A program made the translations under genes and the position numbers. A DNA stretch of 32,008 nt from Burkholderiales bacterium (GTDB taxonomy: Bacteria; Pseudomonadota; Gammaproteobacteria; Burkholderiales; Burkholderiaceae_E), in contig JAPOKJ010000041.1 in assembly GCA_029977705.1 (NCBI GenBank), forward strand, positions 1-32,008, written 5' to 3'. Position 1 is the stretch's first letter. Each line of letters starts with the position of its first letter. The notes below the pieces were generated by a model. The model was not told the origin of the DNA and ran no database searches. It saw only the letters and a list, made by a program, of their open reading frames with translations. Shown piece after piece: positions 1 to 7,233 of this stretch.

Positions 1-609
1 CTGGCCCAACTGGGTATCAGCCAATTGAACTGGTCCGATATCGGGACTCCCCTGCCCGCCGGCCATCCCATCCTGCCCTATGCGCATGTGATGAGCCGGG
101 TCGAGGACAAGCAACTCGATGCCTTGTTCGGCATCGAGGATTCCGCCTCATCCCCCGGGGACGCCGGCAAGGGCGAGGCCGCCGCAGGGAAAAAGGCCGA
201 GGCGGCTGCCCGGCCCGCCAAGGCAGCGCCCGCCGCGGACAAGCCTGCTCCCGCCCCGGCCGCAGATGGCACCATCGGCATCGACGATTTCTCCAAGGTC
301 GACCTGCGCATTGCCCGGATCGTCGAGGCCCGCGCGGTCGAGGGCTCGACCAAACTGCTGCAACTGACGCTCGATGCCGGCGAGGGCCGGCTGCGCAACG
401 TCTTTTCCGGCATCGCCAGCGATTACAAGCCCGAGGATCTGGTCGGCAAGTTGACCGTCCTGGTCGCCAACCTGGCCCCGCGCAAGATGAAGTTCGGCAT
501 CTCCGAGGGCATGGTGCTGGCGGCGGGCTGGGAAGACCCTGCCCGCAAGGCCTCGATCCACCTGCTCGACCCTTATCCCGGTGCCGAACCCGGCATGAGG
601 GTGCGCTGA
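1..609 (+). CDS. metG: Methionyl-tRNA synthetase, C-terminal part (5' truncated by window)
   Basis: The frame is open from base 1 and ends in TGA at 607-609, so this is the 3' end of a longer gene. The first residues ([21 protein letters not shown], then HPILPY) look like the end of the anticodon-binding region. An Ala/Lys/Pro-rich linker follows (about residues 45-90 of the visible part). The last ~110 residues are an OB-fold tRNA-binding domain of the Trbp111/EMAP type, with the usual [13 protein letters not shown] start and [15 protein letters not shown] near the end. In MetG this domain helps dimerisation and tRNA binding; the enzyme charges tRNA-Met in the cytoplasm. A free-standing tRNA-binding protein is unlikely because the frame runs in from upstream with MetG-like sequence. 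The gene converges on the BamE-like lipoprotein, 18 bp away. Confidence 0.93.
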   Translation: MAQLGISQLNWSDIGTPLPAGHPILPYAHVMSRVEDKQLDALFGIEDSASSPGDAGKGEAAAGKKAEAAARPAKAAPAADKPAPAPAADGTIGIDDFSKVDLRIARIVEARAVEGSTKLLQLTLDAGEGRLRNVFSGIASDYKPEDLVGKLTVLVANLAPRKMKFGISEGMVLAAGWEDPARKASIHLLDPYPGAEPGMRVR

Positions 610-627
610 CGAGGCCAGGGACTGGCG

Positions 628-1170
628 CTACTGCGTCTGGTTGTTGCGCGGATCCGGCGACTTGCCGGTGCGGATCACCTTGTCATCGGGATCGAAGTAG
701 ACATCGAACATCTCGGTGCGGCCGGGTGAGGCCTGGAAACGATAGCTGCGCACGACTTCTTTTTTCAGCGCGAACGCCTGACGCAGGGCGGGCGGACCGA
801 TCAGGCGCCGCACCTGCTCAGGATCCATGCCCGGCCGGACCTGTTCGAACACCGCGTCGACCAGCACATTGCGCATGCCCAGGTACTTGCCGTCCGGGCC
901 GATCCGCACCTGGAAAGTCTGCGCGCCTTCTGGCTGACGGCTCATCTCGAGGGTCTTGCCACCATCGGACTCATTCCAGACATGGGTCGGCTGACCCATC
1001 CGGTGGATGACCTCGGCTTCGGAGGTCTCACCGACGCGCATCTCCTTTTCGGCCACATAGTCGCAGGCGCCCAGGCCCAAGCCCAGGCACAGGGCGAAGA
1101 CCATTGCCGGAACCCGCGTAGCCGGGGCGCCAGTCGCTCGCGAGCACCATTGAAGGACGGAAGGGATCAT
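628..1170 (-). CDS. Outer-membrane lipoprotein with BamE/SmpA-OmlA-like domain
   Basis: The 180-residue protein has a hydrophobic signal segment (VFALCLGLGLGAC) ending in a lipobox cysteine near residue 36. Two stretches resemble the BamE fold start: one after the signal (VGETSEAEVIHRMGQPTHVW) and one in the second half (VRPGMDPEQVRRLIGPPALR). BamE proteins sit on the inner face of the outer membrane and support the Bam beta-barrel assembly machine. Standard BamE is shorter with one such domain, so this is probably a paralogue or BamE-like protein. The frame is open upstream to 1305, but a clear AGGAG (minus strand, 1176-1180) five bases before the ATG at 1170 decides the start. The gene is divergent from the DUF3460-scpA pair. 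Family is fairly sure; exact role is inferred. Confidence 0.78.
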   Translation of the reverse strand: MIPSVLQWCSRATGAPATRVPAMVFALCLGLGLGACDYVAEKEMRVGETSEAEVIHRMGQPTHVWNESDGGKTLEMSRQPEGAQTFQVRIGPDGKYLGMRNVLVDAVFEQVRPGMDPEQVRRLIGPPALRQAFALKKEVVRSYRFQASPGRTEMFDVYFDPDDKVIRTGKSPDPRNNQTQ

Positions 1171-1360
1171 CGAGGCTCCTGATGCCCGGTCGGGCGTTTG
1201 GTCATGCAATGCCGGCAGACGGCCGCCCGCCAGGCCGGCGTCACCGGACCAGGCGGGCCCATGCTTCAACGCCGGGGACGCCAGTTGGTGCACCGCTGCC
1301 TGCATGGGAGACGCTTTCGCCGAAAATCCGGCCGCTGCGCGCTTGCCCGACGCATGAGGG

Positions 1361-1366
1361 TAAAAT
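1361..1366 (+). promoter_or_regulatory. Candidate -10 box for the DUF3460-scpA-murB genes
   Basis: TAAAAT lies 56 bp before the DUF3460 start in the divergent gap 1171-1422, which holds no gene I can support. No good -35 at 17 bp is visible; TTGCCC at 1343 is too close. The call rests on the -10 and its position. Confidence 0.35.
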
Positions 1367-1422
1367 CACGGATTGCACCGCGCGGCCAGGATGGCTGCCG
1401 AAGACCCTCAGGACGATCCTCC

Positions 1423-1608
1423 ATGTACGAATCCGACATCACCCAGTTCCTGAAAAAGCTCAAAGCCGAACGCCCGCACATCGAAGAGGGCCAGCGCCAG
1501 GGCCGCGCCCTGCTCTGGGACCGCCCGCCGACCGACCTGGACAATGCCCAGCGCAACCAGGCCTCGCGTGTCCCGATGAAGCCTTATCCCTATCAGACCA
1601 AGTCCTGA
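1423..1608 (+). CDS. DUF3460 family protein
   Basis: A 61-residue acidic/basic small protein beginning MYESDITQFLKKLKAE and ending in a Pro/Tyr-rich tail (MKPYPYQTKS). I recognise it as the DUF3460 family, short conserved proteins of betaproteobacteria of unknown function, commonly found just before scpA. No signal peptide or membrane segment is visible, so it is probably cytoplasmic. AGGA at 1410-1413 can serve as ribosome binding site. The scpA GTG start follows the stop codon by only three bases, so the two are almost certainly co-transcribed and probably translationally coupled. This hints at a link to chromosome segregation, but no function is known to me. Confidence 0.85.
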   Translation: MYESDITQFLKKLKAERPHIEEGQRQGRALLWDRPPTDLDNAQRNQASRVPMKPYPYQTKS

Positions 1609-1611
1609 TCC

Positions 1612-2457
1612 GTGAGCGATACCGCCACCGACCCGGCGATCGAGGCCCCGGCCGGCCTGGTGCACGAGCAACTCGAACTGGGCATCGTGGCCCGGCTCTA
1701 TGGCGAGCCGCTGCGCGACCTGCCCAAGGACCTGTACATCCCGCCCGAGGCCCTTGAGGTCTTTCTCGAAGCCTTCGAGGGCCCGCTGGACCTGCTGCTC
1801 TACCTGATCCGCAAGCAGGACTTCAATATCCTCGACATCCCGATGGCGGATGTGACGCGGCAATACCTGACCTACATCGAACAGATTCGCGAGCGCAGCC
1901 TTGAACTGGCGGGCGAATACCTGTTGATGGCAGCCCTGCTGATCGACATCAAGTCGCGCATGCTGCTGCCAGTCAAGAAATCGGACTCCGGAGAAGAGGT
2001 CGAAGATCCCCGCGCGGAACTGGCCAGACGCCTTCTCGAGTACGAGAAGATCAAGCTGGCCGCCCTTCAGATCGACCGCATGCCCTTGCTGGGGCGCGAT
2101 TTTTTCAAGGCCCAGGTCTTCATCGAGCAGGCCACGGTGGTGCGCATGCCCGATGTCAATGCCATCGATCTGCGCCAGGCCTGGTTCGACATCGTGCGCC
2201 GGGCGCGCCTGGTCGAGCATCACAAGATCTCGCGCGAGGAGTTGTCGGTGCGCGAGCATATGACCATGGTCCTGCGACAGTTGCAGACGCGCAGCTTCGC
2301 CGAATTCCAGGACCTGTTTGATGTCAGCCGCGGCCTGCCGGTGCTCGTCGTCACCTTCATTGCCTTGCTCGAGCTGGCCAAGGAGTCCCTCATCGAGCTG
2401 ACCCAGGCCGAGGCCTTCGCACCCATCTACGTGCGTCTGGCCTACACGCCGAGCTAG
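1612..2457 (+). CDS. scpA: Segregation and condensation protein A
   Basis: The 281-residue protein is ScpA, the kleisin subunit that bridges SMC heads together with ScpB in chromosome condensation and partitioning. The family hallmark EAFEGPLDLLLYLIRKQ-FNILDIPMADVT is at about residues 52-80, followed by the helical stretch ELAGEYLLMAALLIDIKSRMLLP. The C-terminal winged-helix part ends ELTQAEAFAPIYVRLA. GTG at 1612, three bases after the DUF3460 stop, is the start. The N terminus carries about 45 extra residues before the conserved core, as in other betaproteobacteria. No scpB or smc gene is in the window. Confidence 0.95.
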   Translation: MSDTATDPAIEAPAGLVHEQLELGIVARLYGEPLRDLPKDLYIPPEALEVFLEAFEGPLDLLLYLIRKQDFNILDIPMADVTRQYLTYIEQIRERSLELAGEYLLMAALLIDIKSRMLLPVKKSDSGEEVEDPRAELARRLLEYEKIKLAALQIDRMPLLGRDFFKAQVFIEQATVVRMPDVNAIDLRQAWFDIVRRARLVEHHKISREELSVREHMTMVLRQLQTRSFAEFQDLFDVSRGLPVLVVTFIALLELAKESLIELTQAEAFAPIYVRLAYTPS

Positions 2458-2532
2458 CGCGGTGGGCCGCAAAGCCTTGCCCCGCCGGCTGGCACCGGTT
2501 CTTGCCGACGAACGACGCAGGCTCGGCCGCTG

Positions 2533-3627
2533 ATGCAGCACCTGCGCGATCACGACCTGAAGGCCAGCAACAGCTTTGGACTGGCCGCCACCGCAAGCCA
2601 CTTCTGGCGCATCGACACGCCTGACGAATTGCCCGCCCTGGTCGGCCTGCTCGCCGCGCAGGCACCGGCAGGACACAGCGCATCAGACGATGCATGGCCA
2701 GAGCCGCCGCTGCTGCTGGGCGGGGGCAGCAACCTGCTGATCACCGCCACGATCCGCCGGCCGGTGCTGCAACTGGCCTTTCGCCAGGTGCGGGTGCTGC
2801 GCGAGGCGGGCGACCAGGTCTGGATCGAGGCGCAGGCCGGCCTGCCCTGGCACGAGCTCGTGATGTGGAGCCTGGCCCAGGGGCTGGGCGGTCTGGAGAA
2901 CCTGGCCCTGATTCCAGGCTCGGTCGGGGCCGCGCCGGTCCAGAACATCGGCGCCTATGGTGTCGAACTGCGCGATGTGTTTGACAGCCTGCGTTGTTTC
3001 GATGCCGCCCTGGCCTGGCGCGAAGCGCGTCACCAACAGGTCCTTTCGGAACAGGTCTGGCGCGAGATGGACCTGCGGGCCTGCGCCTTCGGCTACCGCG
3101 ACAGCGTGTTCAAGCGCGAGCCGCTGCACTGGATCACCGCCGTGCGCCTGAGGCTGTCGCGCCGGCCTGCCCTCAAGCTGGACTATGGCGACATCCGCCT
3201 GGCGCTCGAGAAGCGGCGCGTCACGATGCCTGAGGCGATGGATGTGGCCGAAGCGGTGATGGCGATCCGTCGCGCCCGCCTGCCCGACCCGGCGCAACTG
3301 GGCAATGCAGGCAGTTTTTTCAAGAATCCGCAGGTAACGCAGACGCAGGCGGCAGCGCTGCTGGCCCACCATGAGGGCATGCCGCAATGGCCAGGAGAGC
3401 ATGCGGGGCTGGTCAAGCTGTCAGCCGCCTGGATGATCGATCGCTGCGGCCTCAAGGGGTACCGTCAAGGGGACGCTGCGGTCCATCGCGATCATGCCCT
3501 GGTGCTGGTCAATCACGGCCGGGCCACCGGCGAGCAGATCCTGGCCCTGGCCAGGCACGTCCAGGACACCGTGGCCGCCCGTTTCGGCATCTGGCTCGAA
3601 CCCGAGCCGGCTATAATTTCAGGTTGA
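2533..3627 (+). CDS. murB: UDP-N-acetylenolpyruvoylglucosamine reductase
   Basis: MurB is the FAD enzyme that reduces UDP-GlcNAc-enolpyruvate to UDP-MurNAc with NADPH in cytoplasmic peptidoglycan precursor synthesis. FAD-binding signatures are clear: LLGGGSNLLI near residue 58 and IPGSVGAAPVQNIGAYGVEL near residues 128-147. The catalytic serine lies in GNAGSFFKNP (about Ser261), and the C-terminal Glu is in WLEPEPAI (356 or 358). At 364 residues it is the longer, E. coli-like type. The start ATG at 2533 has only a weak upstream purine stretch. It follows scpA by 75 bp in the same direction. The 3' end carries a TATAAT that may drive the next gene. Confidence 0.95.
   Translation: MQHLRDHDLKASNSFGLAATASHFWRIDTPDELPALVGLLAAQAPAGHSASDDAWPEPPLLLGGGSNLLITATIRRPVLQLAFRQVRVLREAGDQVWIEAQAGLPWHELVMWSLAQGLGGLENLALIPGSVGAAPVQNIGAYGVELRDVFDSLRCFDAALAWREARHQQVLSEQVWREMDLRACAFGYRDSVFKREPLHWITAVRLRLSRRPALKLDYGDIRLALEKRRVTMPEAMDVAEAVMAIRRARLPDPAQLGNAGSFFKNPQVTQTQAAALLAHHEGMPQWPGEHAGLVKLSAAWMIDRCGLKGYRQGDAAVHRDHALVLVNHGRATGEQILALARHVQDTVAARFGIWLEPEPAIISG
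3612..3617 (+). promoter_or_regulatory. Consensus -10 TATAAT upstream of the OmpA-like gene
   Basis: A perfect TATAAT lies inside the last codons of murB, 29 bp before the next start codon. The candidate -35 (CTGGCT at 3591-3596, spacer 15) is poor. A TTGACA at 3624-3629 lies downstream of the -10 and cannot be its -35. Confidence 0.4.
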
Positions 3628-3646
3628 CAACCTTTCTGGAGCACTC

Positions 3647-4144
3647 ATGAGCGACGAACAAGACGACAGCAACGGCGTGGTCGGATGGATCCTCGGCCTG
3701 GCCGTCACCCTGGCGATCGTGGTCGCCCTGCTCTCCGGCGTGCTTGGCGCCCTGGGCGGCAATACCGCCTCACCCGCAGCCCCGGCGGCTGGCGCTGCAC
3801 CCTCGGCGTCCCCGGCGGCGACCGGCGCTCCGGCTGCGGCCAAGCTCTACTTTGACGTGGGTGCCGCAGCAGCCCCGGCGGACGCTGCACAGGCCATCGC
3901 CGCGATGGTCGAGCACGCCAAAGCCTCGCCCAACAGCAAGCTCTCGATTTCCGGTTTCCACGACAAGACGGGCGACGTCGCCCAGAACGCCGAACTGGCC
4001 AAGAACCGGGCCCTCGCGGTCAAGGCCCTGCTGATCTCGGCAGGTGTCCCCGAGGACCGCATCATGATGCAGAAACCGGTCGAAACCACCGGTGGCGCTG
4101 ACGACAAGGAAGCGCGCCGCGTCGAAGTCAGCGCGGTCCAGTAA
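3647..4144 (+). CDS. Membrane-anchored OmpA-like domain protein
   Basis: This 165-residue protein has one N-terminal transmembrane helix (VVGWILGLAVTLAIVVALLSGVLGALGG cut in the middle, residues 11-38). An Ala/Pro-rich linker follows, then an OmpA C-terminal-like domain: KLYFDVG near 65, ISGFHDKTGD near 100, ELAKNRALAVKALLISAGVPEDRI near 113-136, and RRVEVSAV at the end. Such domains usually bind peptidoglycan in the periplasm. The usual binding Asp and Arg positions can be matched to NAELAKNRA and RRVEV, but the loop is shorter than in Pal. GGAG at 3638-3641 serves as ribosome binding site. It may be an anchor between inner membrane and cell wall; partner unknown. It converges on yaaA. Confidence 0.8.
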   Translation: MSDEQDDSNGVVGWILGLAVTLAIVVALLSGVLGALGGNTASPAAPAAGAAPSASPAATGAPAAAKLYFDVGAAAAPADAAQAIAAMVEHAKASPNSKLSISGFHDKTGDVAQNAELAKNRALAVKALLISAGVPEDRIMMQKPVETTGGADDKEARRVEVSAVQ

Positions 4145-4158
4145 GCCGGCTGCCGATG

Positions 4159-4177
4159 CGCCGCCTCAGAGGCGGCG
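4159..4177. terminator. Hairpin between convergent OmpA-like gene and yaaA
   Basis: CGCCGCCTC and GAGGCGGCG form a 9-bp inverted repeat around a single base, overlapping the yaaA stop codon. There is no T-tract on either side, so it may be only a structural or weak bidirectional terminator. Confidence 0.3.
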
Positions 4178-4963
4178 CCGGAACACCCAGTACTGCTCGT
4201 CCGAGGCCTGGGCATCAAAGCGATAACCCGCGGCCTCGAAGCCCTTGAGCGGCTCGGGGTGCTTCAGGCCCTGCTCGATGATGAAGCGCGTCATCATCCC
4301 GCGCGCCCGCTTGGCAAAGAAGCTGATCACCTTGAAGTCGCCCGTTCCGCTGGCATCCTGGAACACCGGCGTGATCACCGGGTGCCCGAGGGCACGGGTA
4401 TCCACCGCCTTGAAGTATTCCTCGGACGCCAGATTGATCAGCACCCGTCCCTTGCGCGGTCCGGCCTGCGCCTGCAGCAAGGCGGCCAGGGCCTCGGCCA
4501 GTTGCGTGCCCCAGAAGGCATACAGGTCCCTGCCGCGGGCATTGCGCAAGCGCGTGCCCATTTCAAGCCGGTAGGGCTGCATCCAGTCGAGAGGCCTGAG
4601 CAGGCCATACAGGCCTGACAGGATGCGCAGGTGGCGGTCGGCCCAGCGCAGTTGGGCCGTGCTCAGGGTGGCCGCCTGCAGGCCGTCGTATACATCGCCG
4701 TCAAAGCAGAGCACGGCGGGCTTGCATTGCGACTCGGGAAAATCCGGCGACCAGCGCTGGAAACGCTCGGCGTTGAGCCTGGCCAGGTCCTCGCTGATGG
4801 CCATCAGGCCCTGCAATTCGGATGGGCTTGTGCCACGCAATTGGCCAGCCAGTTCGGCAGCCTGCCCGGCAAACTGCGGCAGGCTGGGGGCGAGCGTCCG
4901 GATGCGGGCGGGCTTGAGCGGCTCCAGGTTGAGCGTCTTGGCAGGAGAAACAACGATAATCAT
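4166..4963 (-). CDS. yaaA: Peroxide stress protein YaaA (DUF328/UPF0246)
   Basis: The 265-residue protein begins MIIVVSPAKTLNLE, the conserved YaaA N terminus, and has further family stretches: LMAISEDLARLNAERFQ, ALLCFDGDVYDGL-like (AVLCFDGDVYDGLQA), RILSGLYGLLRPLDWMQPYRLEMGT and NLASEEYFKAV. In E. coli YaaA lowers intracellular free iron and limits oxidative DNA damage under peroxide stress; its fold binds DNA. The reading frame opens further upstream, but the conserved start is the ATG at 4963. No clear Shine-Dalgarno is seen. Only 50 bp separate this start from the repeat element at 5014, so its promoter is either very short or partly supplied by the element. Confidence 0.95.
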   Translation of the reverse strand: MIIVVSPAKTLNLEPLKPARIRTLAPSLPQFAGQAAELAGQLRGTSPSELQGLMAISEDLARLNAERFQRWSPDFPESQCKPAVLCFDGDVYDGLQAATLSTAQLRWADRHLRILSGLYGLLRPLDWMQPYRLEMGTRLRNARGRDLYAFWGTQLAEALAALLQAQAGPRKGRVLINLASEEYFKAVDTRALGHPVITPVFQDASGTGDFKVISFFAKRARGMMTRFIIEQGLKHPEPLKGFEAAGYRFDAQASDEQYWVFRRRL

Positions 4964-5045
4964 GCACAGATGGTAGCAAGTGTCGGGCAAAGCCGGGCCC
5001 GGCTATCATCCTCGTGTGGTGTGCCGCAAATAACTTATCTAATGA

Positions 5046-5143
5046 CGAAGTGCAATGAGGGTGAATGCAAGGCGCGGTTGCGGGCCGATAGCGGGGCTGT
5101 CGGACCGGGTTCGCAACGCGGCAGTCGCCCTCATTTCACTTCG
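5046..5143. repeat. Long imperfect hairpin in copy 1
   Basis: CGAAGTGCAATGAGGG pairs with CCCTCATTTCACTTCG, next GGTTGCG with CGCAAC, and at the apex CCGATAGC with GCTGTCGG around GGG. The matching 98 bp in copy 2 (26846-26943) keep the same fold, with a perfect apex stem CGATAGC/GCTATCG. Confidence 0.75.
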
Positions 5144-5185
5144 CCCCGACGGGGTTCGATCGGACGAGGCCCTCGGTCGCTCGCC

Positions 5186-5221
5186 CGCCAGGGCAGATAT
5201 CACCCGATATCTACCCTGGCG
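5186..5221. repeat. 16-bp-stem hairpin unique to copy 1
   Basis: CGCCAGGGCAGATATC (5186-5201) and GATATCTACCCTGGCG (5206-5221) pair at 15 of 16 positions around the loop ACCC. A second small hairpin, GTCTGAG/CTCAGAC (5243-5249 with 5257-5263), adjoins the right terminal repeat. Confidence 0.8.
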
Positions 5222-5316
5222 GACAACCGCCCGATCATCCTCGTCTGAGTCGAATCCTCAGACAAGTTATTTGCGGCACACCACACCAGCCATGCATGCC
5301 CAGGACGCCAGCGGCC

Positions 5317-5751
5317 ATGACCCGACTGATCATCGACACCAATATCTGGCTTGACCTGCTGGTCTTCGATGAACCGCGCATGCGGCCCTTGCATGCCGAT
5401 CTGGCGGCAGGCCGTGTCCGTTGCCACCACAGCCCGCACTTGTTCAGTGAGCTGGCAGACGTCCTGACGCGACCGCAATTCGGGCTCGATGCCCGGGCGC
5501 AGGGCGAGGCCATGGCCCAGGCCCGCATGCTCTCGCAACTGGAGAGTGAACCGGCGCAGCCCGCCCCGCTGCGCTGCCGCGACCCTGATGACCAGCCCTT
5601 TCTCGATCTCGCGTTTGCATTGCGCGCCGAAGTGCTCCTGAGCAAGGACAAGGCCTTGCTCGCGCTGGCGCGCAAGGCACGCCCCTATCAACTCACCATC
5701 AGCGCTCAATGGCCACCGAACCCACCCCAGTCACATCCGCCCAAAGGCTGA
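5317..5751 (+). CDS. PIN-domain ribonuclease-like protein (COG1569 type), orphan toxin candidate
   Basis: The 144-residue protein starts MTRLIIDTNIWLDLLVFDEP. PIN acidic residues are visible: Asp7, Glu45 (FSELADVL), an acidic cluster in RDPDDQPFLDLA (Asp89-Asp97) and Asp111 in LLSKDKALL. This is the pattern of the 'PIN family, putative toxin' group; PIN proteins are metal-dependent RNases and often VapC-type toxins. No antitoxin gene lies upstream: the 5' flank is the repeat element, ending 30 bp away. ATG at 5296 is a possible earlier start, but MTRLIID is the usual N terminus and AGGA at 5302-5305 precedes it. The 3' end overlaps the TAXI gene by 43 bp. Nuclease activity is inferred. Confidence 0.82.
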   Translation: MTRLIIDTNIWLDLLVFDEPRMRPLHADLAAGRVRCHHSPHLFSELADVLTRPQFGLDARAQGEAMAQARMLSQLESEPAQPAPLRCRDPDDQPFLDLAFALRAEVLLSKDKALLALARKARPYQLTISAQWPPNPPQSHPPKG

Positions 5752-7211
5752 TCGACGCGGAGGCCCGCATCGCCGCCAGTGCCGAAGCCTTGCTCAACAA
5801 CCGGCGCCGGCCCTGGTCGCAGATCAGGCCCCTGATCCGTGCCGGCGATCTGGACGCCCTGACCGACCGCGAGATCTACACCGTGGCGGCCTGGGCCTTG
5901 TTTGCGCTGGCCGCCGTGATCACCTTCCTGCTGACGGTGATCACGCCAGGCCCGCCACGCACCATCGCGATCAGCGCTGGCGACCCGTCCGGGGCCTACC
6001 ACGCGATGGCGCTGCAGTACCGGGAAAAACTCCAGCAACATGGCATCACCCTGGAGGTGATGGCCTCGAGAGGCTCCCTCGAAAACATCGAAAGGCTGCG
6101 CCCTGAACAACCCCTGCGCAATACCGGGGGCCAGCATGCGCCCGTGGTAGCCGGCTTCGTGCAAAGCGGGACGGCCAGTGACCAGGTGCTGCGCGAGGAT
6201 CGCATCGAAAGCCTGGCCAGCATTGCCTACGAACCGATCTGGGTTTTTCACCGGCTCGGCGATCAGGTGCGCCGGGTATCGGACCTGAAGGGCCGCCGCA
6301 TCGCCATCGGCGCCCCGGGCACTGGCGTGCAGTTTGCCGCCCGCAAGCTGCTCGAGCGCAGCGGCTTGTCCGCGCAAGACGGCGGTTGGCTGGAGATCGG
6401 CTCTGACGAGGCCCTGAATGCACTTCGCGCCGGCCAGGCCGAGGCCATCATCCTGGTGGCAGCGCCCGATTCGCGCACCGTGCGCTCAGCCCTGGACGGG
6501 CATCTGGACCTTCTCGATTTCGTCAACGCCGATGCCTATCTGCGCCACTTCCACTGGCTGCGCAAGGTGGTGCTGCCACGCGGCGTGGTTGACCTGGGCA
6601 AGGACCTGCCGCAGAAGGATGTGACCCTGATCGCAGCCTCGGCCAATCTGGTCGTGCGTGCCGACCTGCATCCGGCCCTGTCCGACCTGCTGCTCGAGAT
6701 CGCCACCGAGGTTCACGCGCCAGCGGGACTGACCCAGACCCTGCGCGAATTTCCTTCCGAGCAGGCGCTCGAATTCAGGCAAAGCGAACATTCCAAACGC
6801 TACTTCCAGAACGGGCGGCCCTTCCTGCGCCGCTACCTGCCCTTCTGGCTGGCCAATCTGCTCGAGCGCATCATGACCGGCGTGGTACCGCTGCTGGCCA
6901 TCCTGATTCCGATGATCAAGCTGATTCCGGCCTTCTTTGCCTGGCGCGAGCGGGCCCAGGTATCGCGCCTGTATGCGCAGATCAACCGGGTCGAGGACGC
7001 CTGGCGGCAGGGGTCGATGCAGGCCGTTCATGCCCTTGAAGCCCTGGGCGCCATCGAAAAGGCCCTGGATGGACTCGATCCCAAATCTCCGCACCTGGCG
7101 ACGCTATACCACGCCAAGAGCCATCTGAACATGCTGGGCAAGCGCATCGCCGAGGAAGCGGCGCTGGCCAGCCCCCCGGCGCAGATTGGCAGCCCCGACG
7201 CCACGCTTTGA
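5709..7211 (+). CDS. TAXI-family (TRAP-associated) solute-binding protein, membrane-anchored at both ends
   Basis: The 500-residue protein has a cytoplasmic-looking N terminus of ~55 residues, a transmembrane helix (about 57-79) and a periplasmic TAXI/NMT1-like domain (about 84-370). That domain contains ISAGDPSGAYHAMA, DLKGRRIAIGAPGTG and DEALNALRAGQAEAII. A second hydrophobic region follows (about 383-412), then a helical cytoplasmic tail with YAQINRVEDAW. TAXI proteins usually deliver substrates to fused TRAP permeases such as the TAXI-TRAP glutamate system, and are usually secreted with a cleaved signal. Here no permease gene is nearby, and the second membrane segment and tail suggest a sensor or adaptor. 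It starts inside the PIN gene and is followed by a lipoprotein gene 22 bp later. Confidence 0.82.
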   Translation: MATEPTPVTSAQRLIDAEARIAASAEALLNNRRRPWSQIRPLIRAGDLDALTDREIYTVAAWALFALAAVITFLLTVITPGPPRTIAISAGDPSGAYHAMALQYREKLQQHGITLEVMASRGSLENIERLRPEQPLRNTGGQHAPVVAGFVQSGTASDQVLREDRIESLASIAYEPIWVFHRLGDQVRRVSDLKGRRIAIGAPGTGVQFAARKLLERSGLSAQDGGWLEIGSDEALNALRAGQAEAIILVAAPDSRTVRSALDGHLDLLDFVNADAYLRHFHWLRKVVLPRGVVDLGKDLPQKDVTLIAASANLVVRADLHPALSDLLLEIATEVHAPAGLTQTLREFPSEQALEFRQSEHSKRYFQNGRPFLRRYLPFWLANLLERIMTGVVPLLAILIPMIKLIPAFFAWRERAQVSRLYAQINRVEDAWRQGSMQAVHALEALGAIEKALDGLDPKSPHLATLYHAKSHLNMLGKRIAEEAALASPPAQIGSPDATL

Positions 7212-7233
7212 ACGACTTCAAGGACAGTACGCC

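Larger units (their letters stand above)
5014..5286. mobile_element. MITE-like element, copy 1 (273 bp, no gene inside)
   Basis: The ends are inverted repeats starting GTGTGGTGTGCCGCAAATAA: 26 of 27 bases match between 5014-5040 and the complement of 5260-5286. Inside there is no credible gene. The first 174 bp (5014-5187) recur at 26814-26987 with 11 differences and no gaps. They contain a long hairpin (5046-5143), a CCCCG-A-CGGGG mini-hairpin (5144-5154) and a conserved GC-rich tail. The remaining ~72 bp are unique to this copy. No target-site duplication is visible (CTC to the left, CAG to the right). The element fills the divergent yaaA/PIN gap, which otherwise holds nothing. It could equally be a dispersed palindromic repeat family rather than a transposable element. 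Confidence 0.75.

Noticed and set aside
3624-3629. Perfect TTGACA near the OmpA-like gene
   Set aside because: It lies downstream of the TATAAT at 3612; a -10 at proper distance from it would fall on the start codon.
5005-5244. Direct repeat ATCATCCTCGT at 5005-5015 and 5234-5244, considered as a target-site duplication of copy 1
   Set aside because: The second copy lies inside the right part of the element, not outside its terminal repeat, and the first crosses the left boundary, so it cannot be a duplication of the target.
5200-5316. A possible antitoxin gene before the PIN gene
   Set aside because: The region is repeat-element sequence with hairpins; no frame with a ribosome binding site and an antitoxin-like protein is present.
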